Source: Quercus robur
Lineage: Eukaryota > Streptophyta > Magnoliopsida > Fagales > Fagaceae
Reading direction: 5' to 3'
Length of the DNA: 64,000 nt
Assembly (NCBI RefSeq): GCF_932294415.1
Contig: NC_065538.1
Coordinates: forward strand, 25,879,957 to 25,943,956
The position numbers were made by a program, and so were the translations under genes. Positions 35,277-47,332 of this stretch are shown here, in pieces; the stretch's first letter is position 1; each line of letters starts with the position of its first letter. The notes below the pieces were generated by a model. The model ran no database searches. It saw only the letters and a program-made list of their open reading frames with translations, and was not told the DNA's origin.

Positions 35277-35632
35277 TTGGGCAAAAATGGCAAAATATCC
35301 ATTTTGCCTAAAAGTTCCAGCAAAATGTCTCTGTTCTAAAACTATCTTGCGATATGTCCCTTTTTTTAAACTCGATTTTCTAAAAATCGAGTTTCAATGT
35401 AAGACTCGATTTGTAGAAAATCGAGTTATAGGCAATCAAACTTTAAAAAATTATAAAATAAAAAATTATGGAACTCGAGTTCCATTTGAAATTTTTCAAG
35501 GAACTTGAATTCCTTACTGAAATTCGATTTTTAGAAAATCGAGTTTCAAAACAGAGGCATTTTACTAAATAGTTTTAAAGCAAGGACATTTTGCTAAAAC
35601 TCTTGGACGAAAGGGGTATTTTGCCATTTTAA
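35277..35632. mobile_element. MULE-like MITE with internal ATCGAG hairpins
   Basis: The left end GGGCAAAAATGGCAAAATA and the reversed right end GGTTAAAATGGCAAAATA match, and similarity continues for about 60 bp (GCAAAATGTC in both). Inside are three hairpins of the form AACTCGATTTT...AAAATCGAGTT (near 35370, 35404 and 35521). No transposase. Target duplication not clear. Confidence 0.65.
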
Positions 35633-36479
35633 CCGTCCTTATTGTTATCCATTTATACATTATCTTCTCTTTTGATTTAAATGGTATTTAATTATTATTT
35701 ATTTTGAAAAAAGAATTAAGAAAAATGACATTTTTACACCATATAATTAACTATTTCTATTAAGTTATGCCAATAAAAATTTGGCACAATCTTTTCTTAC
35801 AAAATTATTGATAAAATTTGGGGATATAAATAAGGCACTATCTTACATTTTGTAAACAAATCTTTAGATATTTATTTTACTTTACTATCAAAGTCCTATG
35901 TTTCCCTGATTTTAGTTCAAATAAATGAAATTTAGATATATTTATATTTGAATTAAAATTAGTTTAGCCAATACATATGTATTTTGGTTATGTAATGTAT
36001 TATAAACCCGGTATAAAACACTAATATTACTATTTTCGTATATGTTTTAATAAGTATTACTGTTTACTCAATAAAAAATACACATGTAGTTTCATTTAAA
36101 TTCAACCTCAAACTTCCCATTGTCATACTACCTTTGAAAACGTAAATTTATTAATGAATAAAGCTAAATATAGCATAGAGGTTACAGTGGTGAGGCACAA
36201 ATCACAAAAATAAAAAAAGAGTATCATTCATTAGGTGATTGTGGCTAGTGATAAAGTATATCAAATCTATTGGCGTATATTGTTCAAACAAATTGAAATC
36301 CGCATACAATTCTTCATTATACATATATTTGTACATTGTACAAGCAAAGTTTTTTTTTTCAATATTGTACAACCAAAAATATCCCTCCAATATCTCATTC
36401 ATAGCATTTGTTGCTCCATCTAATTGATGCTTCTCACCTTGCTCATCTACAAAGTAATAATGATTTCCACAATGTTAAA

Positions 36480-36960
36480 AGGGAGATATCGATGAAGTGA
36501 GATCAATTTGAGAATTTCGAAGGAGTTGTGGAAAGAAAATGGAAAACATACTTGATAAAGGGATAAAGAAGAAGAGATTAAAGAAATATAGTATAAGAGA
36601 ATAAAAATTTATGAAAAGAAAAATACACAATGTGCAAATAATAATTTTAATAAAATCGAAGAAAATATACCTCTTTGAAAAGAAAGATGGTGATGAAGTG
36701 AGGAAAAAATTCTGGAGATCAAAGGAACTTTGGAAAGAAACTAGAAAAAAGGCTTGAGAAAGAGAAAAAAAAAGTGTGAGATTAATTAGTAAAAAATTAT
36801 GGAAACAAATATATAAACTAATAAATTAATAATTTCAACAATATCAAAGGAAATAAACCTTTATAAAATTGGAGATGGTGATGAAGTGAGCAAAAAGTTG
36901 AGGTAGTATAAAAGCATGTGCAAAGAAACTGGGAAAAAAAGTACTGTGAGATATTTTTAA
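36480..36960. repeat. ~190-200-bp imperfect tandem repeat, 2-3 copies
   Basis: GATGAAGTGAG recurs near 36490, 36694 and 36882. Between these the same order appears: a purine-rich stretch with GGAAAGAAA, then AAATTATGGAAAC or a similar block, then AAATATACCTCTTTGAAA or a similar block. Confidence 0.6.
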
Positions 36961-37125
36961 ATAAAGATAGCATGTGTTACTCGTTAGAGGAAAAAATGTG
37001 TCAAGTGTAGTTGTTAATGCATTTAAATATTTTTCTAACTGTTTATAAAAATATTTTCAAAAAAATATTTTTAAAGTAGGTAACCAAAACTTTTGGTGCT
37101 AAAAGCTTGCAGCCATTTGTTTTAG

Positions 37126-37172
<47 letters not shown>

Positions 37173-37203
37173 AATAAAAAACGTAAATTTCAATATTAAA
37201 AGA

Positions 37204-37371
37204 GAAGTGCTACGTCCCCAACATTTTTACAATAAATTATAGGCAGTAAGAGGTTATTAACTCTTATTTGAAGCTACTACTTAAATTATTTTTTTGTTTA
37301 CCAATTACAGCAAGTAAAAACCTGACACTTAGAATTTATTGTGAAAGTGTTGTAAACATGTTGTAAACATA
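37204..37371. mobile_element. MITE with 'CAACATTTTTACAATAAATT' ends
   Basis: The left GTGCTACGTCCCCAACATTT region and the reversed right region (AATGTTATGTTTACAACATG, ACACTTTCACAATAAATT) are inverted relatives. This is a common tree-genome MITE pattern. Confidence 0.5.
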
Positions 37372-37611
37372 ACATTTCACATAAAGGGTGGAGATAAAAT
37401 AGGCTAAAATTTAGCATTTTGAAAATGAGTAGTTTTTAGTTTTATGTGGGCGTTACCACATTAGAGTTGTATTTTTTACTTGGTCTTTTGTCTCTGATTA
37501 AACCTAGAATTTAGGGATATTTTTTAATCACTGAAAAATTCATCTTAAATAGGGGAAACTCTTTAAATAGTATTATAAATAAGAGAGGTATGCCATGAAT
37601 ATTTATTGTAA

Positions 37612-38482
37612 TCTTTTACCTTTATATATTAAGAGGATTCAGAAAGTTAGTTATTGTAACTGAATTGGCATTTCTCCATACACAAAGTACTTAAGAGTCT
37701 AGGGGGGAAAAGGATTCGAACTACGGCGTTAGCAGCATCTTATAATTATTTCTCAAAAAGAAAAATCCTTTAAAAAAAAAAAAAAAAACTGCCGGTTATT
37801 AGCTCCCCACTAGATAGCAAACCTGCCAATCGTCTATCACAAAACAATTTAACTTCCCACTGCCCCACGTTCTATCAAGAAAACAAAAAAAGAAAAACTA
37901 TCCAAATATGACCGGAGCTAATTTTGTGATAAACCACCAAGATAAATGCAAATGATTGCTTAAAAATTGTAGTAGTTATTTAAGGGCTAAGAATAAATAA
38001 CTAGCCTCATCACACGTGCTCCGCATGTCAGATGAGGCTTTTTTTTTTTTTTTTTTTTGAGTTTAATGTAAATTTTCAATTTGAATTTATCTATTGTTAG
38101 TGAGGTTACACAAGAAAAAAAAAAATAAGAAACTAAAATTTAGGAATTGAAATAGACTAAACTACTAGGTTTAGTATATGCTAGTTTTTAGGGAGGGAGG
38201 GGAAAGTATCAAACATGCATGGGATATATTTAAATAGAAATTGAGCTAATATTTAGGGAAAAAGTTTCTTGAGTTTTTTTTTTTTTTTTTTTTGAATTTT
38301 ATTGAATTACAATTTTAACCTTATAATTTTTTTTTTTTTAAGAATAAAGATTATCTAATTAAATTAGAGGTATTTTTTACATTTTTTGAAGGCATAACTA
38401 ACTTTCTGAATCCTCTTAATATAGAGAGATTACAAATTTCTAAATAAAATAAAAACCATGCAAAGCACAGGTTAACAACTAA
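37612..38482 (+). mobile_element. Helitron-like non-autonomous element (outer)
   Basis: Starts A|TC with TATATATTAAGAGGATTCAG. Ends with a short hairpin (ACCATGCAAAGCACAGGT) then TTAACAACTAA|T, i.e. a CTAA end before T. It contains the opposite-facing element 38001-38429; without it the length is about 442 bp. No Rep/helicase coding. Confidence 0.5.
38001..38429 (-). mobile_element. Helitron-like non-autonomous element (inner, nested)
   Basis: On the minus strand it begins A|TCTCTCTATATTAAGAGGAT and ends with the hairpin ACATGCGGAGCACGTGT, then GATGAGGCTAG|T. This matches Helitron rules (5' TC, 3' hairpin plus CTRR, insertion between A and T). Its first ~30 bases match those of the outer element, so both belong to one family. 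Confidence 0.6.
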
Positions 38483-38700
38483 TATATATAAAAGCAAACA
38501 TCATGTGAAAAAGCATGAGATTCTGCCAAGTAGCATATTGTATGATATTTTTTTCATCTAGGCTTCCACCTTATCTAAATTTAGCATTTATGTTAAATTA
38601 TTAAGTAATGACAGATGCATTTATTCCAATGTATTAATAAAATTCGAAAAGTTGTATACATTTTATAACTTTAAAGGTTTTAGATAGATATTAATGGATC

Positions 38701-38866
38701 TTTTTTTTTTCTTTTTTCTTTTTTTATACAAGATAGAAATTATACTCTAGACAAATCTAAATGTATATGTGTGTGAAGCTCCCTCTTGGTGACTTGAACC
38801 CCGGCTCTTACCCCCTCTTACCCCCACACCTCACAAGCACTTATATTTATAGAGTGATCATTGCAT
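38701..38866 (-). repeat. SINE-like dispersed repeat, copy 2
   Basis: Same block order as 18245-18392: T-rich edge, ATACAAGATAGAAA, GTATATGTGTGTGAA, GACTTGAACCCCGG (minus strand GGGGTTCAAGTC, B-box-like), CACAAGCACTTATA. Confidence 0.5.
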
Positions 38867-39508
38867 TAAGGGTGTGCAGTGGTTTAATGAATCTAAAATG
38901 TCATGAGAAAGGTAGGAATTAAGAAAAAAAATTTATTTTCTGCATAAGACTAACTTCAATGTAGAAAAACACCAAGGAATCAACAGGTTTGTAGGTGATA
39001 ATGTGAACTGTGATCTGGTGACATTTGTTGGTTGTATGAATGAGATGAATTTTTTTCCCAATGTATTTATTTTGAATTTAGTTTTACTAGAAAACTTCAT
39101 AGATTAACTATGACTAAAAATAACAGTATTCATAAAATTAATGGATCATAAATAATGTCTTACAAAATTTATCAAAATGCACCTCTCATCACACAGGATA
39201 TCTGCTAGTTACAACTTACAATGAATAGAAGAATCCCTTAAGTCTTATCCCACAGATCCAACATCCATGACACTTCATTCATATGATATAAGAAGCACCA
39301 CACTGATAAATGACAAGGTCATTCATAATACTTCATAATTTTGGACCTCCCATTAAGGGCACTTCCTACTTTTGACAGAGGTGACATTGATTTGATCCTC
39401 TGAAAAAATTAGTGTATCCCACTCTGAGCATGAAGCACACCCAATCTACGCAAACCCAATTGTGGTTGGCCCATGAAGTACCCAACCATAATCTAATAAG
39501 GATTTTAC

Positions 39509-39654
39509 TAATGTGTGCCCTTAAGGTACACATTAATTTCAATTTTTGGTAAAAAAATTTTTGAGAATTGAAAAAGTAATGACAGTTTTTTCAATTCTCG
39601 AGAAAATATTTTCAAAAATAGAAAATTTAATATATGCCCTTAGGGCACACATTA
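39509..39654. mobile_element. MITE with TAATGTGTGCCCTTAAGG-type inverted ends
   Basis: The left end TAATGTGTGCCCTTAAGG and the reversed right end TAATGTGTGCCCTAAGGG are inverted repeats around an AT-rich 110-bp core that itself folds (TTGAGAATTGAAAAA / TTTTTTCAATTCTCGA). Confidence 0.65.
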
Positions 39655-41503
39655 ACCGGACCCATCTAATAAAGCTCAATTGAAAACCCAGCCTAAGAGA
39701 GCTCAAAGTCTCACAGTAATTATAGCAAATTTTGTGTTTTGGGGTCCCATGGAGGACCCAAATGATGAATTGTTCGAGGTATACTTTAGTGCTAAAAGGG
39801 ACTTTTAAGTAGCTTTATGTGTTCGTTAATTCCTTGTTCAAACTATTCAATGATATCAGATATTAATATTACTTCTTTTGTTTTTCAAATTGGAAAAGGT
39901 CTATAATGCAGTCAAACTAGGATCAACCTCGACCCCTCACTTTTATAGCCTTAAATACTATGTAGTAGTACTACTACCAGTGAATACAGCAAGAAAAAAC
40001 TGATTTGAACTTTGAATATAGAACGGTCTAATCACTCATGGAAAAAATAGGGCCCTGGGAGGCCTGATTTAAAGGATCCAAGTCAATTATTAATTTGGCT
40101 TTATTTGTTAGAAAAGCTTTCATTGATTCTCTGCCAATATGTAAGACATGAGAGTCATCTCATAAATATAAAGTGTAATAGCAATTCAACATTATTAAGG
40201 TACACCTATCAAAAAAGTAAAAATTATTAAGGTACAAAAAAATCTGATTCAAGGATATGGGTGCACTATGCTTTCACGAATTGGTGCATTTGGTTGGATT
40301 TTACTAGTTTGGTTAAAGATTGGAGAAAGAAAAGGCAAAAGAAGATTTAGAAAGAAAAACCCTTCCTATTCATTTTAAGTAAATGGTGAGACATTATGGT
40401 TTAAGAATGAAATTAGCATAATTATATATGACAAAATAGAAATCAACTAAGGCACCAATAGGAAAAGGTAATTTGGTCACATGACGTTTAAATGATAATA
40501 ATTGCATTTCAAAATCATTGGTGAATCGGTAGAAACTATCTATATGCACATCTCCTTCTCCAAAAAATATATATACGTGCACATCATGTAATTAATTAGT
40601 CTATTAATACTTACTACTTAAAAAGAAATGAAACATTTAAATTGAATGTTCTAAAAAATAATATTTTAACACACCAAAAAACTACTTTATCTATTTTAAC
40701 ATAATATTTGACAATACCCTTCACATTTTATCTCTTACTTTTATCAAATCACCCACTAAAATAACTTAAATAAGATTAGCCTTTTATTAATAAAGATAAA
40801 AATAAAAAACTTAGCCACATATCAGCCAACCTGACGCTATAAAAGAATTAAAAAAAAAAAAAAAAAAATCAACTGCAAAAGAGACATAAATGACGTGTGA
40901 GAGGAGAGAAGAAAAAGAAGAGAAAGAATAAAAAATAAAATAAAATAAAATAAAAATAAATATAAGAATAGCATTGAGCTACAAAGCATTTTTATTTTTA
41001 TTTTTATTTTTTTAAGTTTAGCACATTCAATAGAGCATGTTTTTTTTGGTATTTGATGTGATAAAGTGCTAAATTTTAGCATTTAGAACATTTAATATTA
41101 GTGCCCTAATAAAATTTTAAAAAAAAAAAACCTTAATTTGTTAGTTAGATACCTATCTACAAGATATTAATTGCCCAAATCAAAAGTCCAGAGTCCAAGT
41201 AGTAAATTGATATTCATGTCAAAGTAGGAATGATAATTAATAAAAATTTAAAGGCCCTAATTTAATGTCTTAGTTTTACTCTTATTTATTTATATATATA
41301 TATATATATATCCTTTTTTTTTTAATAAAAACCCTAATTTTAATGTCTTCTTTTCTTTTCTTTTCTTTTTTTCTTTTTTTAAGAAGATTATATATACCTT
41401 ATCTTAAGAAAAAGTTTAGAGAATATTTTCGTCCAAAAAATTTAAAGTGGAGATGAGACAATTTAATAAGATGATTGATTGAACGTGATGGCCCACCCTA
41501 TCT

Positions 41504-41590
41504 AGCCGTTGCACCCACTACCACCGTTTTGCCAACGTGGCACTTAAAATTTGAAACGACTAGCATTTAAAACCCTAATTCGACCGTTAC
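41504..41590. promoter_or_regulatory. Cluster of AACGG (MSA-like) motifs upstream of the HNH/coiled-coil gene
   Basis: CCGTT/AACGG occurs at 41505-41509, 41524-41528 and 41584-41588. The first, read in reverse, is GCAACGGCTAG, close to the M-phase-specific activator consensus bound by MYB3R factors. All three lie within 200 bp of the ATG. G2/M expression is an inference. Confidence 0.4.
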
Positions 41591-41702
41591 TTCTTACTCA
41601 TACTCAAACCTCAGCCAAAAAAAAAAAAAAAAAAAACACCACGCACACTCCACAGAAGAAGGAGAAAGGAAAATCTCAATCACTGAGCAAGAAACAATAA
41701 CA

Positions 41703-42720
41703 ATGGCTTTTGAGTGTGCATTCACAGAGGAAGAAATGGCTGTCAACGACAGCGTGGGGTACCCGAAAGTCTACGCGAAACTCTGCCGTGACCGCCGTGT
41801 TAGTCCCTACAGCCGTGGCCCTCCTTTCACTTTCACACCTTACAGTCTGGAGGAAGATGAGGTAAACAAAACTGTACCCTTTATAGCCCTCTGGTTGGTT
41901 TCCGAGAAAACATAGGAAAATGAAAAATAAAAGTGAAGGAATTGAATTCTGGGCTTTATATTGTTTGCATCTTGGTTTCCGGAAAAGTAGGGAAAATTAA
42001 GCATAAGCAAGCCAATAGAGTTCTTAATGCTACAATTTTTTATAATTATATGTAAAAATACAGAGAAGTTAACGGGGATTCTAGGTTCCCTATGGTTGTC
42101 ACAAGAAATGTGAGAGTAATTTATCAGTTTTTTAGATCTGGATATGAGATAATTATAATTCACTAAAAATTCAAACTTTTGAGGTCAGTAATATTAAATC
42201 AATTATGGGTTTCGCATGAATTAAAGAATTTTGGATCAGAATCATTCAACGAATAGTATCAGGGTATAGAATGTTGAATGAATTTGGGTTTTGCATGAAA
42301 CTCGGTTTGCTTTTTCCCCTCAAATATTATTTTGTGCTGTTTTTTGTGATATCTTTCTGGGGTTTTTAGGCTTTGAGAGTAAGGGATTTAGATCAGATGT
42401 TCCCAATTATCGATCCAAAAGCTAAACCAACTGTCAAGCCCAAGATTTTTGTCAGTCTCTTGTGGAAGCAGCTCAACCACCTTGGGTAACCACTTTAAAT
42501 TTTGCTCCGTAACTTTCAGATGTGAACAAATTTGCAAAAAATCAATCTTGGGGCCTCTGATATTTATAATTTTTCTTCAATTTTAGGAATGCTGGCTTTG
42601 ATCCTGCTGTCATTCGAGTCGATCCATATGGCAATGTTCTCTACTATCATGCTGATTCGGCTTCTCCTCTTGCTTGGGATATTGATCATTGGTTTCCTTG
42701 CTCAAGTATATAATTGATTA

Positions 42721-42751
<31 letters not shown>

Positions 42752-44835
42752 TCACTCAAATTCATTGGTCTTTTTGCTGGAAATGCAGGGGGAGGGATAA
42801 CTGTTCCAAGCAATCTGAGAATATTGCAGTGGCAAGTCTGCAAGAAGAAGCATAATAAGCTGGAATTTTTAGTCCCATGGTGGGAATTTCAACTGGGAAT
42901 CTCTGTAAATCAGTTCTTGTCCTTTTTTGCCTCTAGAAACTCAGATTTCAGGTGGGTCTGTTTCATTATCTTCCTTTTTATGCATTTCTATCCAAAATAA
43001 CAAAGGTGGTTAATGATGTTTCTTGTTTTTAATTTTTTAGGCACAGAGCATTCTCATTTTTGTTCTTTGAAGGTGAAAATGAAGAATTGAATGCTTCCCA
43101 GACAGTGGATTCACATTTGTTTCCACAACATTTTATGGACTCCAAAGAGCAAGTTGGCCTTGCTCCCGCTGCAGTTGTTGTATCCAGAAGAGAATCTTAT
43201 GACACGTCATCGGTTTTGAAATCATTGGATTACAATAGGCCGCTAAGGCTACAGTCTCCTGCAATTTGTAAGTAAAAGAATGTCAAATTAGTGACTTTTA
43301 TTTGTACTTGGAAAAGCATTTCCGCACCTAACAAATCCATGTTAATTTGATTATGTTAGCTTCAAGGAAAATAAAGCCTAATGTCCTGAAAGAAAATGAG
43401 AATCCGAACTTTGTTACGAACCCCTACCAAGCAATTGTCATGGCTAGGGATTCCCTGAAACAAAGAGAAGAAACTGTAAAGATGCAGACAGAAATACAGA
43501 AACTAGATGATGAAGTAAATGAACTGAAGGAAAAGAATGAGGAGGAAAGGCTCACTATTCAAGACCTAGAATTGGTGCTTATAAAACGTAGGAGAAGAGC
43601 AGAAAAGTGCAGGCGACTAGCAGAGGCACAGCATTCGTATAGGACTATGCTAGAGAAGATGATCAGAGATGCAATGCACCAGTAAGATTATTTGTATGAA
43701 ATTTATTTGCTTTCAAATTCTCGTAGATAGTTTACTGATAAGTTTCTGAACTGTTTATTGTAGGAGTGTCATTTATAAGGAACAGTTGAGACTGAACCAG
43801 GCTGCAAGTAATGCACTCATGGCAAGACTTGAAGCACAGAAAGCAATTTGCGATGCGTCAGAGAAAGAGCTTCACAGGAAATATAAACAAAGAGACGAGA
43901 TTGAGAAGCAGATTAGGCCTGAGTGGGAGCACGCAAGGAAGAGATCAAGAATGGATGATACCTTATTAGAGGAGAGGGACAGTAAAACTGTCCTTTATCT
44001 TCCGGGAATCAAGCCAAGGACACCTTTACACAAAGAGCTGAGAGTGTTTCTAGAGGAGGAACAGAAGGCATCTCAAGCTGGTTTATCTTCTGGTGAAGAA
44101 CAAAAGCACGAAGAAATTCAGGTGCAAGAGACCGAGGAGAATCCTGAGAAACATAACAGGTCCATTATTGCATTGGAGGATGAAACCCCACTAGAGGATA
44201 AACTTCAGAAACTTAACATTCAACTCACGGTTCCTCGAGAACCAGAAATAGAGGAAGATGAAGAGAGCAGGAAGCAGCGTGGCAAAGGGAATATAGAGAA
44301 ATGGCTCCAAATGCTTTTAGAGAATACCCAAGAAGACTTGGACATTCAAAATGCAAATGAAAATGAAAAGAGTGGGACTGATGAAATAATCAGAAATCTG
44401 AATCTGAAATACCCACAGGAGGTAAAGATTTCCAAAAGTCCAGAACATGAAGAAGAGGTTCATGAGGCGAAGCAAATTGCTGCAGAGAAGGGGGGTGGTG
44501 TGAAAAGGATAGAAGAAATCATTGAGATAGAAGCCAGAAAAACACAGAAAGAAGAGAGTGGTATTGGTGAAGTATTTGGAAGTCGTAGTTTTGAAGGGAG
44601 GGAAAGAAAGGACCATAATGGAAAGGAAAGAAAGCTTGTCAGGTCTGAGAGTGCCAGGACCTTCCGGAGAATCCCATCTTCTCCATCTTTGATCTTGGGT
44701 ATGAGAAAGGGAGTGGACTGCATAGGCAAGAAGCCTATGGTAAATGGTGATGATGATTTTGATGGCGACCAGGTTGGTGGGAACAGTTTCATCATGTCAT
44801 CCATTAAGTCAATCAAGAAGGCAGTGAAAATATGA
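41703..44835 (+). CDS. Plant-specific protein with HNH-like motif and C-terminal coiled coil
   Basis: Seven exons join in frame by GT-AG: 41703-41861, 42370-42485, 42587-42705, 42789-42951, 43041-43267, 43360-43681 and 43764-44835, giving 725 residues. I recognise the start (MAFECAFTEEEMAV) as a conserved land-plant family without an established function that I can name. Residues 115-160 read AWDIDHWFPCSRGG, then SNLRILQWQVCKKKHNK. This has the D-H...N-L...C..K layout of HNH nucleases (D125, H126, N140, C149), although the first zinc-type Cys is replaced. Residues ~265-420 form a charged coiled coil (EIQKLDDEVNELKEKNEEER, RRRRAEKCRRLAEAQHSYRT), followed by a Glu/Lys-rich tail and a basic Ser-rich end (RSESARTFRRIPSSPS). 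Codons are intact throughout. AACGG motifs lie upstream. Nuclease activity is inference; a nuclear structural role is possible. Confidence 0.88.
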
Positions 44836-46118
44836 AACTCTCCTTGCCCTATGAATATGTAATGTCTTTTTGTTTGTTCTTTTTCTTTTTCTTGATTGTT
44901 TATTAAAAGAGTGTACTAGCAGTCGCTCCTCAAGCTGAATAATTGTGTGAAACTTAGGTATTCGATTGTTTTTAATGTGTATAACACTGGTTTTAAAAGA
45001 TATATGTGATAACGACGGCTTGTTGTTCCCTCTCTATTCTGGTCAAGTACTGTGTAAACTTTTCAAAAGCATAAAACAGGTTTATAGTAAATTTTGGATT
45101 TTGTGTTTTGCAATTTCCTAGCTGCTAGATTTGCCCCAAATGTTCTTTCCTGGAAGCATCAAGAAAATAAAAGAAACAAAATTATCCATGCTAAGAAGAA
45201 TGACATCATACTCAAAAGAGATCATAAATAATAGGAGGAACATCAGGTTTAGAATGACTTGGCGAAGAAAATTACATAAATAAATCATATGTAATGTAGG
45301 TGGAATGGAATCCAAAGATTTTACCCAAACAACAAAGAAAAGTTTTAATCTACTAGTGCTTTCGTACATTTTTTTTAAAGAATCAGTAAGAACTTTTGTT
45401 GCGAATTCGCAACACCCAAAAAAAAATTAATAATAATTAATAAATAAATTTTACACAAAAGCCCAAATAGGCTCAATCCCAACAGATAAGAGAATACAGG
45501 ACTCTGCATCATACAGACCAAAAAAAGCAGCACAGTCTACTTAATACAGCTGCAACACAGCCTAACATGACATATTACAATTCCTAGAGAGGGTGATTCC
45601 CCTTTTATACAATAGGACCCTCTTTAAAACAGAGTTCCCTGCCCATCTCTTTATCAAATAGGCACCCAACAGAGAACAGAACAGTATCACTCTGTATCAA
45701 AACAGGCCAAAGCACATCAGCAACAGCCTGCCCTATACAGATGCATCACTACTTAGCATGACATATAACAAATCACAGAAGGGTTAATACCCCAATTAAA
45801 ACATAACACTCTGTTGATTACAGTATCCCCTTTCCAGCTTTGGCTAGTGCTCTTGTATATCAGCTACACTAAGATTTTATCCATTCGAGTATAGGACAAA
45901 AAATGGAAATAATTCAAGCCAAGAATAAGGTAGGTGATGAGGAATTTAAAAAAGAAGGTGCTGTGATGGGTGCATAATGGAGCCTTTCTATCGATGATCT
46001 TTCTTATTGCATAAGCAAGGGTTAGTAGTCGAAGTGCTGCATACTCAAGAAAGCCAATAGACCTTGAATGGCCTAAATGAAAGGACTTATTAAGAGGAGT
46101 TGACTAAAGTATCAGATC

Positions 46119-46158
<40 letters not shown>

Positions 46159-47332
46159 GCACTTTCAATTTAAATAAATCTTATTAATTTGGCTAGTGCT
46201 CTTGTATATCAGCTACACTAAGATTTTATCCATTCGAGTATAGGACAAAAAATGGAAATAATTCAAGCCAAGAATAAGGTAGGTGATGAGGAATTTAAAA
46301 AAGAAGGTGCTGTGATGGGTGCATAACGGAGCCTTTCTATTGACGATCTTTATTAATGCATAAGCAAGGGTTAGTTGTCGAAGTACTGCATACTCAAGAA
46401 AGCCAATAGACCTTGAATAGCCTATATGAAAGGACTTATTAAGAGGAGTTGAATAAAGTATCAGATCTACATACACACACACAGCACTTTCACTTTAAAT
46501 AAATCTTGTTAATCTGGTCTACCCAGTCAAATCAACTCTCCTGCTTATGTATCCCATACTCAGTGTCATTGATCTGTCTGGTGGGAGAGATCCACCAATT
46601 CCTTTGTTTCAATGTGTTGTATCTTCTCCTCAGGTGTAGTCTCCATTCAATAAATGATTTCCTCCCTGGAGTGAAGGTCATCTGTCTGGTCTATATGAGA
46701 AACAACAGGTTTTGAACATCGTGAAGGAAAACATTTAAATAAACCATGTGTGCATTACAAGGAAGATGCGTGAAGGCGTGGAAAATCTATTCATTTTATT
46801 AAAAACAACAAAGAGAAGGTTCAATATTTTATAGCCTAACTTTCATAGGAATATACGATGACATGGATGTTACCCAGATGACAAAATTTGGAAGAAAGAA
46901 TTATCTCAATATTATACCACATACATTAATATTTACAAAAGCATACACTGTATAGGAAAACCCTGGATGGGTTTTTGGGGACCATTACCGGGAACTTAGA
47001 TAAATCAAATCCAGAGGAAATAAAACCACAGTATACAACAACCCTCATCAAGAAAACAACGCCTTGAGTAGGAGGTGATTCTGATGTCTTTTTCCCATCC
47101 TGGAAAAGCATGTTCTTCTCTCTCTAAGTCCACCATCATACTTGAAAATGATCAAGTTCCAAGCTTTTCTGCATGCAATTATCATGGTCAGTTCATTGCC
47201 AGGTTACATTCTGGTTCTAAGTGCCATTCCGTCATCCATAAACCCATTAAACATTGTTGACTGCATATATGAACTTGTCATTCCTTTACTTTATCACAAG
47301 TCAACAAAAGGTTAGGAATTATTCCAGCAGTA
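44836..47332. other. Intergenic region between the HNH-like gene and the PPR gene
   Basis: No gene is seen. It holds the 3' untranslated region of the upstream gene, a stretch with two loose copies of a CAGCA..AACATGACATAT-type unit (about 45510-45580 and 45710-45780), the ~352-bp tandem duplication (45838-46510) and TA/CA microsatellites. Confidence 0.55.
45838..46510. repeat. ~352-bp direct tandem duplication
   Basis: TTTGGCTAGTGCTCTTGTAT starts at about 45838 and again at about 46190. The following ~300 bp are nearly identical, with scattered substitutions and a shorter TA/CA microsatellite in the second copy. Confidence 0.85.

Larger units (their letters stand above)
34786..41585. other. 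AT-rich intergenic region packed with small transposons, no gene seen
   Basis: Apart from the separately listed MITEs, Helitron-like elements, SINE-like repeat and tandem repeats, I see no coding potential. The A-run 37128-37168, TA/TG microsatellite (35167-35210) and TA repeat (41291-41311) are simple sequence. Confidence 0.6.

Noticed and set aside
37700..37740. tRNA-like B box (GGATTCGAACTACGG, reverse GTTCGAATCC)
   Set aside because: No matching A box or cloverleaf arms around it; it lies inside the outer Helitron-like element.
37612..38429. 800-bp DNA transposon with ~28-bp terminal inverted repeats
   Set aside because: The inverted ends are better explained as the starts of two opposite-facing Helitron-like elements, each with its own 3' hairpin and CTRR end.
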